A DNA stretch of 64,000 nucleotides. It comes from Derxia gummosa DSM 723 (lineage in GTDB: Bacteria; Pseudomonadota; Gammaproteobacteria; Burkholderiales; Burkholderiaceae_E). The notes below the pieces were generated by a model, which made no database searches, had not been told where the DNA came from, and worked only from the letters and a program-made list of their open reading frames with translations. The position numbers were made by a program, and so were the translations under genes. The stretch is from contig NZ_KI519499.1 of the NCBI RefSeq assembly GCF_000482785.1, forward strand, positions 434,001-498,000, given 5' to 3'. How positions within the stretch are numbered: position 1 is the stretch's first letter; each line of letters opens with the position of its first letter. Shown piece after piece: positions 1-12,063 of the stretch.

Positions 1-2531
<2,531 letters not shown>

Positions 2532-2535
<4 letters not shown>

Positions 2536-3647
2536 CCCCCAGCCCCGCCCCCACCGACAGCGCGCCGGCACAGGAAACCATCCTCGCGGTCGACGACACG
2601 CCGGCCAACCTCAGCCTGCTCGCCGCGCTGCTCGGCAAGCGCTACCGCGTCCAGCTCGCGCCCTCGGGCGCCAAGGCACTGGAACTGGCGCGGCGCGCGC
2701 CGCCGGACCTGGTGGTACTCGACGTGATGATGCCGGAGATGGACGGCTACGAAGTCTGCCGCCGGCTCAAGGCCGATCCCGTCACCGCCGACGTGCCGGT
2801 GCTCTTCCTCACCGCGCTGTCGCGGCCCGAGGACGAGACGCGCGGCTTCGAGGTGGGCGGCGCCGACTTCGTGCACAAGCCCTTCAACGCGATGACCGTC
2901 CTCGCGCGCGTGCGCACCCAGCTCGACCTCAAGGCCTGGCGCGACGCGATGCGCGACCGCCACGCCTGGCTCCAGCGCGAACTCGACGCGCGTCTGGCCG
3001 AGGTCGAGCGGCTGCGCGAATCGGCGCTGTTCACGATGATTTCCTTCTCGGAGTTCCGCGATCACGAGACCGGCAACCATGTGCGGCGCACGCGCGAATA
3101 CGTGCGCGTGCTGGCCCAATGGCTCGCCGTCCACGCGGCCGACGCGGCCTACCGGCTCGAGCCCGACGAGATCGAGCAGATCGCGCGTTCGGCGCCGCTG
3201 CACGACGTCGGCAAGGTCGCCATCCCCGACAGCATCCTGCTGCACACCGGCCCGCTCGGCCCGCCCGCCTTCGAGGTCATGAAGACCCATGCGATGAAGG
3301 GCTGGGAGATGCTCGGCCGCATCGAGACCGAGCTCGGCCCCGACGGCACGCGGCTGCTGCGCCATGCGCGCGACATCGCGCGCTGGCACCACGAGCGCTG
3401 GGACGGCACGGGCTATCCCGACGGGCTGGCCGGCAACGCCATCCCGCTGTCGGCCCGGCTCATGGCCGTGGCCGACGTGTACGACGCGCTCATCAGCCGC
3501 CGTCCCTACAAGGAACCCTTCCCGCACGCCCGGGCCCTCGACATGATCCGCGCCGGCAGTGGCGGGCATTTCGATCCGGTGATCGTCGAGGCCCTGCTGG
3601 CCTGCCACGCACGGCTCGACGCCATCGCCCTCCAGTGGCAGGACTGA
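2532..3647 (+). CDS. Response regulator with HD-GYP c-di-GMP phosphodiesterase domain
   Basis: A 371-residue cytoplasmic response regulator predicted to hydrolyse cyclic di-GMP when phosphorylated. The receiver domain occupies about residues 16-130, with acidic residues in AVDDTPANL, phospho-acceptor Asp64 in [14 protein letters not shown] and the conserved Lys in VHKPF. A short coiled linker (about 140-165) leads to an HD-GYP domain. The metal-binding HD pair is in [11 protein letters not shown] (near residue 223), the second histidine cluster and GYP motif are in [14 protein letters not shown] (near 285-298), and VADVYDAL is also typical. All catalytic signatures are intact, so activity is likely. 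It overlaps the upstream kinase by 4 bp and is followed 5 bp later by a porin-like gene. Cognate pairing with that kinase is inferred from coupling. Confidence 0.93.
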
Positions 3648-3652
3648 CAGGG

Positions 3653-4951
3653 ATGAACAGGCATCTGCGCCACATCTTCTCGGCGGGGCTGCTCGCGCTC
3701 GGCCTCGCGCCGGCACTGGCCGGCGCGGTCGATCTGGCCTGGTCGGGCTTCGGCACGCTCGGCTACGCGATCTCGAACCGCGACTACACCTACCAGCGCT
3801 TCATCGACGACCGCGGCACCCTCAGCCGCGACAGCCTGCTCGGTGCCCAGCTCGACGCGCGCTTCAGTCCGCAATGGTCGATCACGGCCCAGGCCACCTA
3901 CGCCGCCGCGCCGGAGAGCGACAGCCATCACGACCTGCGCCTGACCTGGGGCTTCCTGGCCTGGCGCCCGAGCAACGACTGGCTGCTGCGCGCCGGCCGC
4001 CTGCGCGTGCCGCTCTACCTCTATTCGCAGACCATGGACGTGGGCGAGACCCACGACATGGCGCGGCTGCCGACCGAGATGTATTCCATCTCGCCCGCCA
4101 ACGACTTCGACGGCCTGAGCGTCACGCGCAACTGGCCGACCGAGCACGGCGAGCTGTCGCTGGAGGCCTATCACGGCCTCGCGGTGACGACGGCGCGCTT
4201 CTGGACCCGTGACGGCGCGCCGCCCGCGATCGCGCCCGGCGCGCGCTACATCGACGTGCATGTGCGCGCCACCGGCCTCGTGCTCACGCTGCGCGAGGCC
4301 GACAGCTTCGCGCGCCTGGGCGTGCACGCGGTGCGCACGCGCCAGAGCAACGGCCAGGGCGTGCCGGTGCGCTTCCAGTGGCAGCCGCTCGGCCCCGAGC
4401 TCGGCTACTGGCAGGTCAACGCCGGGCTGCCCGGCCCGGGCGTGGACGAGAAGCAGACCATCCGCAACACCATCGTCTCCGCCGGCATCGAGCAGTCCTT
4501 CGGCTCGGGCTGGCGCGCGACGGCCGAACTTGCGCGCAACTTCCAGCGCGATACCGAGGTCGCCGCCGACACGCGCGGCGGCTACGTGGCGCTGTTCCGC
4601 CAGATCGACCGCTTCACGCCCTACGCAAGCTATTCCTTCCTCAAGGCCGGCTCGAAGCAGCTCGACTGGTACCGCCGCCTCACCACCAGCCAACTGCCCG
4701 GCTACCTGCCCGGCGCCGAGCAGGTCAATCAGGCCCAGCGCCTCGCGGCCGAGGGCATCTGGGCCGCCGACCAGCGCAGCGTCGCGCTCGGCACGTCCTA
4801 CGCGCTCACGCCCGACAGCAAGCTCAAGGCCGAATGGGCGCACACGCATGTGGGCGAGGTCTCGCGGCTCGTCGACACGCCGGCCGGCACCGTCACGCCC
4901 AGAGGCACGGGCATCGACGTGTTCTCGCTCAACTACAGCTTCGCGTTCTGA
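3653..4951 (+). CDS. Outer-membrane beta-barrel (porin-like) protein
   Basis: A 432-residue secreted protein starting with a clear signal peptide (MNRHLRHIFSAGLLALGLAP, cleavage probably after ALAGA). The mature part is rich in alternating aromatic and polar strands, begins with VDLAWSGFGTLGYAIS and ends in aromatic residues (NYSFAF), the usual C-terminal signature of BAM-inserted barrels. Internal strands such as LRLTWGFLAWRP and RAGRLRVPLYLYS resemble the porin-like proteins often encoded beside periplasmic-binding-domain and GGDEF/HD-GYP genes. It starts 5 bp after the HD-GYP stop and is followed 11 bp later by a small periplasmic protein with a strong Shine-Dalgarno sequence, so the four genes form one operon. 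Substrate is unknown. A sensory or scaffold role rather than bulk diffusion is possible. Confidence 0.75.
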   Translation: MNRHLRHIFSAGLLALGLAPALAGAVDLAWSGFGTLGYAISNRDYTYQRFIDDRGTLSRDSLLGAQLDARFSPQWSITAQATYAAAPESDSHHDLRLTWGFLAWRPSNDWLLRAGRLRVPLYLYSQTMDVGETHDMARLPTEMYSISPANDFDGLSVTRNWPTEHGELSLEAYHGLAVTTARFWTRDGAPPAIAPGARYIDVHVRATGLVLTLREADSFARLGVHAVRTRQSNGQGVPVRFQWQPLGPELGYWQVNAGLPGPGVDEKQTIRNTIVSAGIEQSFGSGWRATAELARNFQRDTEVAADTRGGYVALFRQIDRFTPYASYSFLKAGSKQLDWYRRLTTSQLPGYLPGAEQVNQAQRLAAEGIWAADQRSVALGTSYALTPDSKLKAEWAHTHVGEVSRLVDTPAGTVTPRGTGIDVFSLNYSFAF

Positions 4952-4962
4952 GGAGGCCGGCG

Positions 4963-5385
4963 ATGAAAACGCTTGCATGGCTCTTCACCGCGCTGCTGAT
5001 GCTGGGCACGCCGCTGCTTGCGGCCGAGAACGATCCGGTGCTGCTCATCGGCCATCCCGGCCTGCCACCGATCGACGCCGACACGGTCGAGCGGCTCTAC
5101 ACCGGACGCTCGATCGAGGTCGCGGGCACGCCGGTCACGGTCGTGAACGCGGCCGGCGGCAGCGCGTTGCGACGCCGCTTTCTCGCCACCTGGCTGCGCA
5201 CCACCGACGAGCGCTACGGCGCCTACTGGACCGTGCGCCGCCATGTTGGCAAGGGCGCGCCACCGCGCGAACTGGGCGGCGGCAGTGCCGAGATGATCGA
5301 CTTCGTGCGCGCGACTCCGGGCGCGATCGGCTACATCGACGCGGCCGAGCTGAGGCCGGGGCTGAACGTGATCGCGCGGCCCTGA
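4963..5385 (+). CDS. Small PstS-like periplasmic protein (PBP-like domain)
   Basis: A 140-residue exported protein with signal peptide MKTLAWLFTALLMLGTPLLA and a perfect AGGAGG ribosome-binding site at 4951-4956, which overlaps the previous stop. It matches the short phosphate-ABC-substrate-binding-like family: IDADTVERLYTGRSIEVAGTP, a middle segment with RRRFLATWL, and the closing GAIGYIDAAE motif that in PstS proteins precedes the last strand. At 140 residues it is far shorter than a transporter PstS (about 320), and no transporter genes are adjacent, so a sensory role with the co-transcribed kinase and barrel is more likely than phosphate import. Last gene of the operon. Confidence 0.8.
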   Translation: MKTLAWLFTALLMLGTPLLAAENDPVLLIGHPGLPPIDADTVERLYTGRSIEVAGTPVTVVNAAGGSALRRRFLATWLRTTDERYGAYWTVRRHVGKGAPPRELGGGSAEMIDFVRATPGAIGYIDAAELRPGLNVIARP

Positions 5386-5565
5386 CGCCGGCGGCCACGC
5401 CGGGCGCGGCCCGCCGGTCACCGGCGCGACGCCCCGGCCGGCGCTGTCGCCCGCGGCATGGCGCGGGTCGCGCGCGGACCGGGCGGCGCGGGGGCCTTGG
5501 GCTATGCTCGACCGCCCCGCCGGCCGAGCCGGCCAGCTCCATTCCCTCCGCACGAAAGGCCACCC

Positions 5566-6021
5566 ATGAGCGTGTACGACAAGCTTGCCGCCCTCGGCAT
5601 CGAACTCCCCTCGGCCGGCGCGCCCGCCGCCGCCTACGTGATGGCCGCGCAGACCGGCAACCTCGTCTTCCTGTCGGGCCACATCGCCAAGAAGGACGGC
5701 AAGGTCGTCGTCGGCCAGCTCGGCGCCGAGCTGGGCACCGAACAGGGCAAGGAAGCCGCGCGCGGCGTCGCCATCGACCTGCTCGCCACGCTGCACGCGC
5801 ATCTGGGCGACCTCAATCGCGTCAGGCGCATCGTCAAGGTGATGTCGCTGGTCAACTCGACGCCCGCCTTCACCGAGCAGCACCTCGTCACCAACGGCTG
5901 CTCGGAGCTGCTGGCCGAGGTGTTCGGCGAATCGGGCCGGCATGCGCGCAGCGCCTTCGGCGTGGCGCAGATCCCGCTCGGCGCCTGCGTCGAGATCGAG
6001 CTGATCGCCGAAGTGGCCTGA
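5566..6021 (+). CDS. RidA/YjgF family protein
   Basis: A 151-residue cytosolic protein of the RidA family, trimeric proteins that hydrolyse reactive enamine/imine intermediates. Recognisable features are the N-terminal YDKLAALGIELPSAGAP, the central GNLVFLSGHIAKKDG strand and the C-terminal RSAFGVAQIPLGACVEIE segment, which carries the Arg-Ser pair and the Val-Glu-Ile-Glu strand. Length and pattern fit the longer RidA-like subgroup often annotated YjgF/YER057c-like rather than archetypal 128-residue RidA, so the substrate is uncertain. The start follows a modest GAAAGG ribosome site. It appears monocistronic and converges on the MBL-fold lipoprotein gene. Confidence 0.9.
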   Translation: MSVYDKLAALGIELPSAGAPAAAYVMAAQTGNLVFLSGHIAKKDGKVVVGQLGAELGTEQGKEAARGVAIDLLATLHAHLGDLNRVRRIVKVMSLVNSTPAFTEQHLVTNGCSELLAEVFGESGRHARSAFGVAQIPLGACVEIELIAEVA

Positions 6022-6045
6022 GACGCCCTGTTGCCTGACGGCGTC

Positions 6046-6074
6046 GGCGCCTGGCCGATGAGGCGTCAGGCGCC
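6046..6074. terminator. Possible bidirectional hairpin between ridA-like and MBL-fold genes
   Basis: Inverted arms GGCGCCTG (6046-6053) and CAGGCGCC (6067-6074) with a 13-nt loop lie between two convergent genes. There is no clear uridine tract on either strand, so this is a weak terminator candidate only. Confidence 0.3.
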
Positions 6075-6112
6075 GCGCCGCAAGGCCCGACCGGCAACGG
6101 CGGGCGCGGGCG

Positions 6113-7279
6113 TCAGCGCGGCTCGCCCTTCGCCCATTGCCGCTTGGGATAGCGCGGCGACTTGCCACGCAGATCGATGCTCACCGGCGCGCGCGGGCGC
6201 AGCGTCTCGCCGGGCCGGGTGAGCGCGATCGCGTTCTCGGGCAGACCGGCCGCGAGCAGCGCCGCCGGCAGCACCCGGCGCGGCGCGTCCGGCGCCTCGT
6301 CCGAGAGATCGAAGGTGGCCCAGTGGATGCCCAGTCCGCGCCGCGCGCCGAGGGCCTGGAACACCTTCACCGCCTCGGCCGGATTGATGTGCTGGTTGCG
6401 CATGAAATCGCGCGGCTCGTAGGCGCCGACCGGCAGCAGCGCCATGTCCACCGGCGCGAAGCGCTCGCCGAGCGCGTTGAACAGCGACTCGTCCCAGCCG
6501 GTGTCGCCCGCGAAGTAGACGCGGAAATCCGGTCCGCTCATCATCCAGCCCGCCCACAGCGCGCGGTCGCGGTCGAACAGGCCGCGACGGCTCCAGTGCC
6601 GCGCCGGCACGCAATCGAACTTCACGACGCCGTGACGGCCGGTGACGGCGGTCTGCTCGTTCCAGTCGAGCGCCTGCACGCGGTGAGCGCCCCATTCGCG
6701 CAGCAGCGGCTCCAGCCCGAGCGGCACGAGAAAGAGCGGATCGCCCTTTGCCGCGAGCGCGCGGATGCTGCCCTCGTCCAGATGGTCGAAGTGCGAGTGC
6801 GAGATCAGCACCACGTCGATGTCGGGCAGCTCGGCCACCGACATCGCGGGCGGCACGAGGCGCTTCGGCCCCATCCATTGCACCGGCGAGGCGCGCTGCG
6901 AGAACTGCGGATCCGTCAGCACGTTGAGGCCGGCGATCTGCACCAGCACCGTCGCATGGCCGATCCAGGTGGCCGAGGGCTCGGCGCGATTGCCCTGGAG
7001 CCAGCCGAGATCGGGCACCAGCGGCGTGATGTCGGTGGTGGGCGCCGGCATGTGGCGCGTGAGGCGGCTCCACTGGAAGGCGAGCACGTCCGAGGTGTCG
7101 GGCAGGGCGAAATCGCGGTCCAGGTTGTGGAAGCGGCCGTCGGCGTAATGGTCGGTACCGGCACGCTGGCGCAGGTCTTCATGGCCGCTGCCGCAGGCGG
7201 CCAGCAGGCCGGCCACGAGCGCTGAACAGAGCGCGGCGCGCCATGCGGCGCGCACCTGGGAGGGGGGCGTCTTCGTCAT
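6113..7279 (-). CDS. MBL-fold metallo-hydrolase lipoprotein (NAPE-PLD/UlaG-like)
   Basis: A 388-residue lipid-anchored metallo-beta-lactamase-fold hydrolase. The chosen start (7279) gives a signal peptide ending in the lipobox LLAAC, with Cys near residue 28; the frame continues upstream but without a signal sequence. The catalytic zinc motif is SHSHFDHLD, followed by the Asp ligand in FAGDTGWDESLF and a late His in LGIHWATFDLSDE. HADGRFHN-like text near the mature N-terminus and the PTTDITPLVPDLGW and EPSATWIGHATVLVQIAG segments are typical of the phosphodiesterase branch related to N-acyl-phosphatidylethanolamine phospholipase D. The substrate is likely a membrane phosphodiester, but this is inference. 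Transcribed divergently from the DUF2189 gene. Confidence 0.88.
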   Translation of the reverse strand: MTKTPPSQVRAAWRAALCSALVAGLLAACGSGHEDLRQRAGTDHYADGRFHNLDRDFALPDTSDVLAFQWSRLTRHMPAPTTDITPLVPDLGWLQGNRAEPSATWIGHATVLVQIAGLNVLTDPQFSQRASPVQWMGPKRLVPPAMSVAELPDIDVVLISHSHFDHLDEGSIRALAAKGDPLFLVPLGLEPLLREWGAHRVQALDWNEQTAVTGRHGVVKFDCVPARHWSRRGLFDRDRALWAGWMMSGPDFRVYFAGDTGWDESLFNALGERFAPVDMALLPVGAYEPRDFMRNQHINPAEAVKVFQALGARRGLGIHWATFDLSDEAPDAPRRVLPAALLAAGLPENAIALTRPGETLRPRAPVSIDLRGKSPRYPKRQWAKGEPR

Positions 7280-7325
7280 GCGCGGCGAGCTTATCGGAGA
7301 GTGACCGCCCCGGGATGCGTCCCGA

Positions 7326-7354
7326 TTGACGGTATTCCCGAGCAAATCTAGGGT
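7326..7354 (+). promoter_or_regulatory. Candidate sigma-70 promoter for the DUF2189 gene
   Basis: TTGACG (7326-7331) and TAGGGT (7349-7354) are separated by 17 nt in the 123-bp divergent region, 49 bp before the DUF2189 start. The -35 is good and the -10 moderate. Confidence 0.45.
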
Positions 7355-7402
7355 GCTTTGGCGGATCGACTCCGCGGTCCGCTCACCGATGGGAGGGACA
7401 CC

Positions 7403-8197
7403 ATGCTGACGACCCACGACAGCCACGCGCCGATCGGCGCAGGCCACCACTCAGCCGCCAACGACGAACCGGCGCGCGTCACGCTCGACGCGCCGCTGCG
7501 ATGGCTGCGACAGGGAGCGGCCGACATGGCGCACACGCGCTACTTCGGCATGGCCTATGGCGTCGTGTTCGCCTTCATGGGGCTGGCGCTCAACGACATC
7601 TATGCCCATCACTGGCAGCTGACCATGGGGCTGACGGCGGGCTTCTTCCTGATGGGGCCGTTCGTGTGCGCGGGCATCTACGAGCTGAGCCGCCAGGTCG
7701 AGCACGGCGAGGAGCCGTCGCTGGCCGCGTCGGCCGTGTGCTGGAAGCGCAATCCGGGTTCGATCGGCTTCTTCGCGGCGATGCTCACCTTCCTGATGAT
7801 CATCTGGGCGCGGGTGTCGATCGTGATCTTCGCGCTGTTCTCCACCACCGACTTCCCGACGCTCGCGGGCGTGCTGATGCAGGTGTTCAGCTTCCAGAAC
7901 CTCGAGTTCGTGGGCGTGTGGATGGCGGTCGGCTTCGTGTTCGCGTCGCTCGCGTTCGCGATCTCGGTGGTGTCGGTGCCGATGATGCTCGACCGCGACA
8001 TCGACACCCTCACTGCCGCCTTCACGAGCGCGCGCGCGCTGTTCGCCAATCCGCTGCCGATGTATCTGTGGGCGGCGCTGATCGTGCTGCTGATCGGCAG
8101 CAGCCTGGTGTTCGGCTTCCTCGGGCTCATCGTCACCGCGCCGCTGGTCGGCCATGCCTCCTGGCATGCCTACCGCGAACTGGTGCCGCAGCGCTGA
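7403..8197 (+). CDS. DUF2189 integral membrane protein
   Basis: A 264-residue polytopic inner-membrane protein matching the DUF2189 family. After a soluble N-terminus of about 40 residues come six likely membrane helices, including YGVVFAFMGLAL, GFFLMGPFVCAGIYELSR, AAMLTFLMIIWARVSIVIF, GVWMAVGFVFASLAFAISVV and a closing LIVLLIGSSLVFGFLGLIVTAPLVGHASWHAYREL. The GPFVCAGIYELSR and APLVGHASWHAYR motifs are hallmarks of the family. The start was chosen for the GGGAGG ribosome site 6 nt upstream. Biochemical function is not established for the family. Standalone gene, convergent with parC across a terminator. Confidence 0.88.
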   Translation: MLTTHDSHAPIGAGHHSAANDEPARVTLDAPLRWLRQGAADMAHTRYFGMAYGVVFAFMGLALNDIYAHHWQLTMGLTAGFFLMGPFVCAGIYELSRQVEHGEEPSLAASAVCWKRNPGSIGFFAAMLTFLMIIWARVSIVIFALFSTTDFPTLAGVLMQVFSFQNLEFVGVWMAVGFVFASLAFAISVVSVPMMLDRDIDTLTAAFTSARALFANPLPMYLWAALIVLLIGSSLVFGFLGLIVTAPLVGHASWHAYRELVPQR

Positions 8198-8213
8198 ACC
8201 GGCGGCACGCATG

Positions 8214-8248
8214 AAAAGGGCGTCGATGCCCGTCGGCACCGACGCCCT
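8214..8248 (-). terminator. Intrinsic terminator of parC
   Basis: Arms AGGGCGTCG (8217-8225) and CGACGCCCT (8240-8248) form a 9-bp stem. Read on the minus strand it is followed by TTTT (complement of 8214-8217), 24 nt after the parC stop. Confidence 0.7.
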
Positions 8249-8271
8249 CGCCGGGCGCGCCGGCGGCGCGG

Positions 8272-10797
8272 TCAGTCGGGCAGCCTGAGCCCGTCCACCG
8301 TCTTGAGCCGCGCGTCCACCGCGCGGCCCTTGCGACCGCGCTTGGCGATGTAGAGGTCGATGCTCGCCTTCACGTCCACCACGCGCTCCTTGCCGCCGAG
8401 CGTGCCCACCACGCTCACGCCGCCCGCGCGGGCGAAGGCGATCACGTCGAGCAGCTTCTCCTTCGGTTCCAGATCGATGAGCGTCACGCCGCGGCCACCG
8501 CCGGGCTGATGCTTGAGTTCGTCGGCGCCGAAGGCGAGCAGCCGGCCATTGGCCGACAACGCCGCCACATGGTCGATGCGCTGGCCCGGCAGGATCAGAT
8601 GCGGGCGCAGCAGCTCGGCGCCCTCGTCGATCGTCACGTAGCTCTTGCCCGCGCGCTGGCGCGTGGTCATGTCGCCGAGCTTGGCCGCGAAGCCGTAGCC
8701 CGCCGTCGTAGCCAGCACCACGCCCGATTCCGCCGGCCCGACCAGCATGTGCGCGACGCGCGAGCCGCTTTCGAGATCGATGAAGCTCGTCACGGGCTGG
8801 CCGTCGCCGCGCGCGCCCGGCAGCGCCGACACCGCCACGTTGTAGACCCGGCCGTTGCTGCCGAGCACCACGAGCGTATCGACCGTGCGGCACTCGAAGG
8901 TCGCGTACAGCGAATCGCCGGCCTTGAAAGTGAACTGCGCCTTGTCATGACCTTGGCCCTGGCGCGCGCGCAGCCAGCCCTTGTCGGAGATGACGACCGT
9001 GACCGGCTCGTCCACCACCTTCACCTCGACGCTCGCGCGCTTGTCGGCCTGGATGAGGGTGCGGCGATCGTCGCCGCAGGCCTTGGCGTCGGCCTCGATC
9101 TCCTTCACCAGCGCGCGCTTCATCGCGCCCGGATTGGCGAGCAGGTCGGCGAGGCCCGCGCGCTCCTTGCGCTTCTCGTCCAGCTCGCCCTCGATCTTGA
9201 TGCGCTCCAGCCGCGCCAGCTGGCGCAGGCGGATTTCGAGGATGTCCTCGGCCTGGATCTCACTCAGCTTGAAGCGCTCCATCAGCGAGACCTTCGGGTC
9301 GTCCGCCTCGCGGATGACCTTGATGACCTCGTCGATGTTGAGGAAGGCGATCAGCCGGCCTTCGAGGATGTGGATGCGCGCATCGACGCGGCGCAGCCGG
9401 AAGTGGGTGCGCCGCGTCACCACCTCGACGCGGAAGGCGACCCATTCGGACAGGATCTCGACCAGGTTCTTCTGCCGCGGCCGGCCGTCGCGGCCGACCA
9501 TCACCAGATTGACCGGCGCGCTGCTCTCCAGCGAGGTGTGGGCGAGCAGCGTGTTGGCGAACTCGGCCTGGTCGATGTTGCGGCTCTTGGGCTCGAACAC
9601 GAGGCGCACCGGCGCCGCCTTGCCCGACTCGTCGCGCACGGCATCCAGCAGGCCGAGCATCTGTGCCTTGAGCTGCTGCTGCTCGGGGCTGAGCGCCTTC
9701 TTGCCGGCCTTGATCTTGGGATTCGTCAGCTCCTCGATCTCCTCCAGCACCTTCTGGCCCGAGGTGCCCGGCGGCAGTTCGGTCACGACCAGCTGCCACT
9801 GGCCGCGCGCGAGGTCTTCGATCTTCCAGCGCGCGCGCAGCTTGAGGCTGCCGCGACCGCTCGCGTAGGTGTCGCGGATGTCGGCCGGCGAGGAGATGAG
9901 CTGGGCGCCGCCCGGGAAGTCGGGCCCGGGGATGTGCTCCATCACCGCGTCGAGGCCGATCTCGGCGGCGGCCCTGGCGAGCGCGGCGCCGGCAAGCATC
10001 AGGCGCGAGTCGTCGCCCGAAATGCGCGGCAGGCCGTCGGTGCCGAGCGGCACCGAGCGGGCGTCGTCGGCCGAGCCGGCGCCGTCGCGGCCGGCCGCCT
10101 TCGCCGCGAGCTGCACCGCCTCGCCGGTGCCGAACAGCTGGCTCACGCCGCCGACCACGCTCGGCGGCAGCTTCTGGATCATCGCGACCGCCGCCTGGGC
10201 AACCTCGCGCAGGTTGTGCGACGGGATCTCGGTGGCGAGGCCGACGGCGATGCCCGAGGCGCCGTTGAGCAGCACCATCGGCAGCCGCGCGGGCAGCAGG
10301 CGCGGCTCGTCGAAGGTGCCGTCGTAGTTGGGCGCGAAATCGACCGTGCCTTCGTCCAGCTCGTCGAGCAGCAGATTGCTGATGCGCGACAGCCGCGCCT
10401 CGGTGTAGCGCATGGCCGCCGCGCCGTCGCCGTCGCGCGAGCCGAAGTTGCCCTGGCCGTCGATGAGCGGATAGCGCAGCGAGAAGTCCTGGGCCATGCG
10501 CACGAGGGCGTCGTACACGCTCGTGTCGCCGTGCGGATGGAGCTTGCCGAGCACGTCGCCGACGACGGCCGCGCTCTTGCGCGGCTTGGCGCCGGTGTTG
10601 CCGGCAAAGCCGAGGCCCATCTCGCGCATCGCGTAGAGGATGCGGCGCTGCACGGGCTTCTGGCCGTCGGCCACGTCGGGCAGCGCGCGGCCCTTGACCA
10701 CGCTGATCGCGTAGTCGAGATAGGCGCGCTCGGCGAAGCGCGCGAGCGTCAGCGCATCGGAATCGGACGCGGGCTGAGAGGTGAACAGATCGGTCAT
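8272..10797 (-). CDS. parC: DNA topoisomerase IV subunit A
   Basis: ParC is the DNA-cleaving subunit of topoisomerase IV, which decatenates daughter chromosomes together with ParE (encoded at 15855-17849). The catalytic tyrosine is Tyr131 in [11 protein letters not shown], and the DNA-gate helix [17 protein letters not shown] covers the quinolone-determining region, with Thr92 and Asp96 at the positions of E. coli Ser80 and Glu84. The C-terminal beta-pinwheel repeats are visible (for example [20 protein letters not shown]). The protein is 841 residues, about 60-90 longer than usual. An Ala/Asp-rich segment at roughly 211-282 interrupts the region just before the conserved [10 protein letters not shown] motif. 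The frame is intact across it, so this is an insertion rather than an error. Identity is certain; the effect of the insert is unknown. Confidence 0.96.
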   Translation of the reverse strand: MTDLFTSQPASDSDALTLARFAERAYLDYAISVVKGRALPDVADGQKPVQRRILYAMREMGLGFAGNTGAKPRKSAAVVGDVLGKLHPHGDTSVYDALVRMAQDFSLRYPLIDGQGNFGSRDGDGAAAMRYTEARLSRISNLLLDELDEGTVDFAPNYDGTFDEPRLLPARLPMVLLNGASGIAVGLATEIPSHNLREVAQAAVAMIQKLPPSVVGGVSQLFGTGEAVQLAAKAAGRDGAGSADDARSVPLGTDGLPRISGDDSRLMLAGAALARAAAEIGLDAVMEHIPGPDFPGGAQLISSPADIRDTYASGRGSLKLRARWKIEDLARGQWQLVVTELPPGTSGQKVLEEIEELTNPKIKAGKKALSPEQQQLKAQMLGLLDAVRDESGKAAPVRLVFEPKSRNIDQAEFANTLLAHTSLESSAPVNLVMVGRDGRPRQKNLVEILSEWVAFRVEVVTRRTHFRLRRVDARIHILEGRLIAFLNIDEVIKVIREADDPKVSLMERFKLSEIQAEDILEIRLRQLARLERIKIEGELDEKRKERAGLADLLANPGAMKRALVKEIEADAKACGDDRRTLIQADKRASVEVKVVDEPVTVVISDKGWLRARQGQGHDKAQFTFKAGDSLYATFECRTVDTLVVLGSNGRVYNVAVSALPGARGDGQPVTSFIDLESGSRVAHMLVGPAESGVVLATTAGYGFAAKLGDMTTRQRAGKSYVTIDEGAELLRPHLILPGQRIDHVAALSANGRLLAFGADELKHQPGGGRGVTLIDLEPKEKLLDVIAFARAGGVSVVGTLGGKERVVDVKASIDLYIAKRGRKGRAVDARLKTVDGLRLPD

Positions 10798-10993
10798 GGA
10801 ATCGTGAAGGCGACCCGGCCACGCAAGCGCGGCCGGCAGATGGATGCGAAGCGGCGGATTCTAGTGAAGCGGGCGGTCGCGGCGGTGACGCGGCTGGCCG
10901 GCTGACACGCGGCAGGGAGGCGCGCGACGGTCGGAAGCCGGGCGCCCGTGGCGGCGCTCGGCGCGCCGCACGCCGAGCTGTCGGCGGCGCAGC

Positions 10994-12019
10994 CTAGGCG
11001 GCGGAACGATCATCGGCGGCCGTCGCGGGCAGCGGCATGTGCGCGGGCAGGCGCAGTTCCGTCTCGCCACGCACCGGCGCGGCCACCGCGCCCTCGCCGA
11101 ACACGATGCGCTCCAGCTCGGCCGGGTCGAGCACCGTGCGCGTCGCGAGATAGAGCGCCTCGGCCTCGGGATGACGGCGGCGCAGGAAGTTGAGCCATTG
11201 CTTGAGCCGCCCCGCGCGCTGGTCGCGGCCGGTGAGCTTCGCTGCGTCGAGCCAGAAGCCGGCGAGCAGCGGTTGCAGCGCCGCCCAGTCGAGCCCGCGA
11301 TGGCCGGGCAGCGCGATGCTCAGCGCGAGCCCCGGGTCGGACACGATGCCGCGCCCGAGCATGAGGTCGGCGCAGCCCGAGATGTCGCGGCAGCGGCGCG
11401 CGTCGTCGGCCGTGAAGATGTCGCCGTTGGCGATCACGCGCAGCTTCACGGCGGCGCGCACGTCGGCGACGCGGTCCCAGTGCGCGGGCGGGCGGTAGTG
11501 CTCGACCTTGGTCCGCGCGTGGACGACGAGTTCTTCCGCGCCGCCGGCCTCGATCGCCTGGGCGCAGCGCTCGGCGAGCGTGTCGTCGCAGAAGCCGAGG
11601 CGCATCTTGGCCGACAGCGGCACCCCGGGCGGCAGCGCGGCGCGCACCGCCTCGACGATGCGCTGGAGCAGGTCGGGCTCGGTCAGCAGCGAGGCGCCGC
11701 CGCCGTGGCGGTTCACGACCTTGGCCGGGCAGCCGAAATTGAGATCGACGCCGTGCGCGCCGAGCGCCGCGACGGCGGCGGCGTTGTCGGCGAGACAGGC
11801 GGCGTCGGAGCCCATGAGCTGGGCGCGCACCGGCACGCCGGCCGGCGTGAGGCCGCCGTGGTCGAGTTCGGGAATCACGCGGCGGAAGGCGCGGTCGGGC
11901 AGCAGCGTGCCGGTCACGCGGATGAATTCGGACACGCAGCGGTCGAGCCCGCCGGCGCGCGTGAGGATGTCGCGGAGGACCCAGTCGAGCAGGCCCTCCA
12001 TGGGAGCGAGGAGAAGCAT
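10994..12019 (-). CDS. dusC: tRNA-dihydrouridine synthase C
   Basis: A 341-residue flavoenzyme of the Dus family that reduces uridine to dihydrouridine in tRNA (DusC modifies U16). Diagnostic features are the FMN-binding N-terminus LLLAPMEGLLD, the catalytic cysteine in DLNFGCPAK with RHGGGASLL after it, the AKMRLG strand and HARTKVEHYRPPAHW, typical of the DusC branch (MEGL start and tRNA-binding DRCVSEFIRVT). The C-terminal helical domain contains RLKQWLNFLRRRHPEA. It lies between a chemoreceptor and parC on the same strand, with 44 bp to the former. No functional link to either is apparent. Confidence 0.94.
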   Translation of the reverse strand: MLLLAPMEGLLDWVLRDILTRAGGLDRCVSEFIRVTGTLLPDRAFRRVIPELDHGGLTPAGVPVRAQLMGSDAACLADNAAAVAALGAHGVDLNFGCPAKVVNRHGGGASLLTEPDLLQRIVEAVRAALPPGVPLSAKMRLGFCDDTLAERCAQAIEAGGAEELVVHARTKVEHYRPPAHWDRVADVRAAVKLRVIANGDIFTADDARRCRDISGCADLMLGRGIVSDPGLALSIALPGHRGLDWAALQPLLAGFWLDAAKLTGRDQRAGRLKQWLNFLRRRHPEAEALYLATRTVLDPAELERIVFGEGAVAAPVRGETELRLPAHMPLPATAADDRSAA

Positions 12020-12063
12020 GGGGCGGGAGGGTAGCAGCGGCGGGCGGGCGCCCCGCCGCCCCG

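Noticed and set aside
3506-4978. Minus-strand open frame opposite the barrel gene
   Set aside because: Composition is shadow-like, and the plus-strand gene has a signal peptide, barrel features and operon context.
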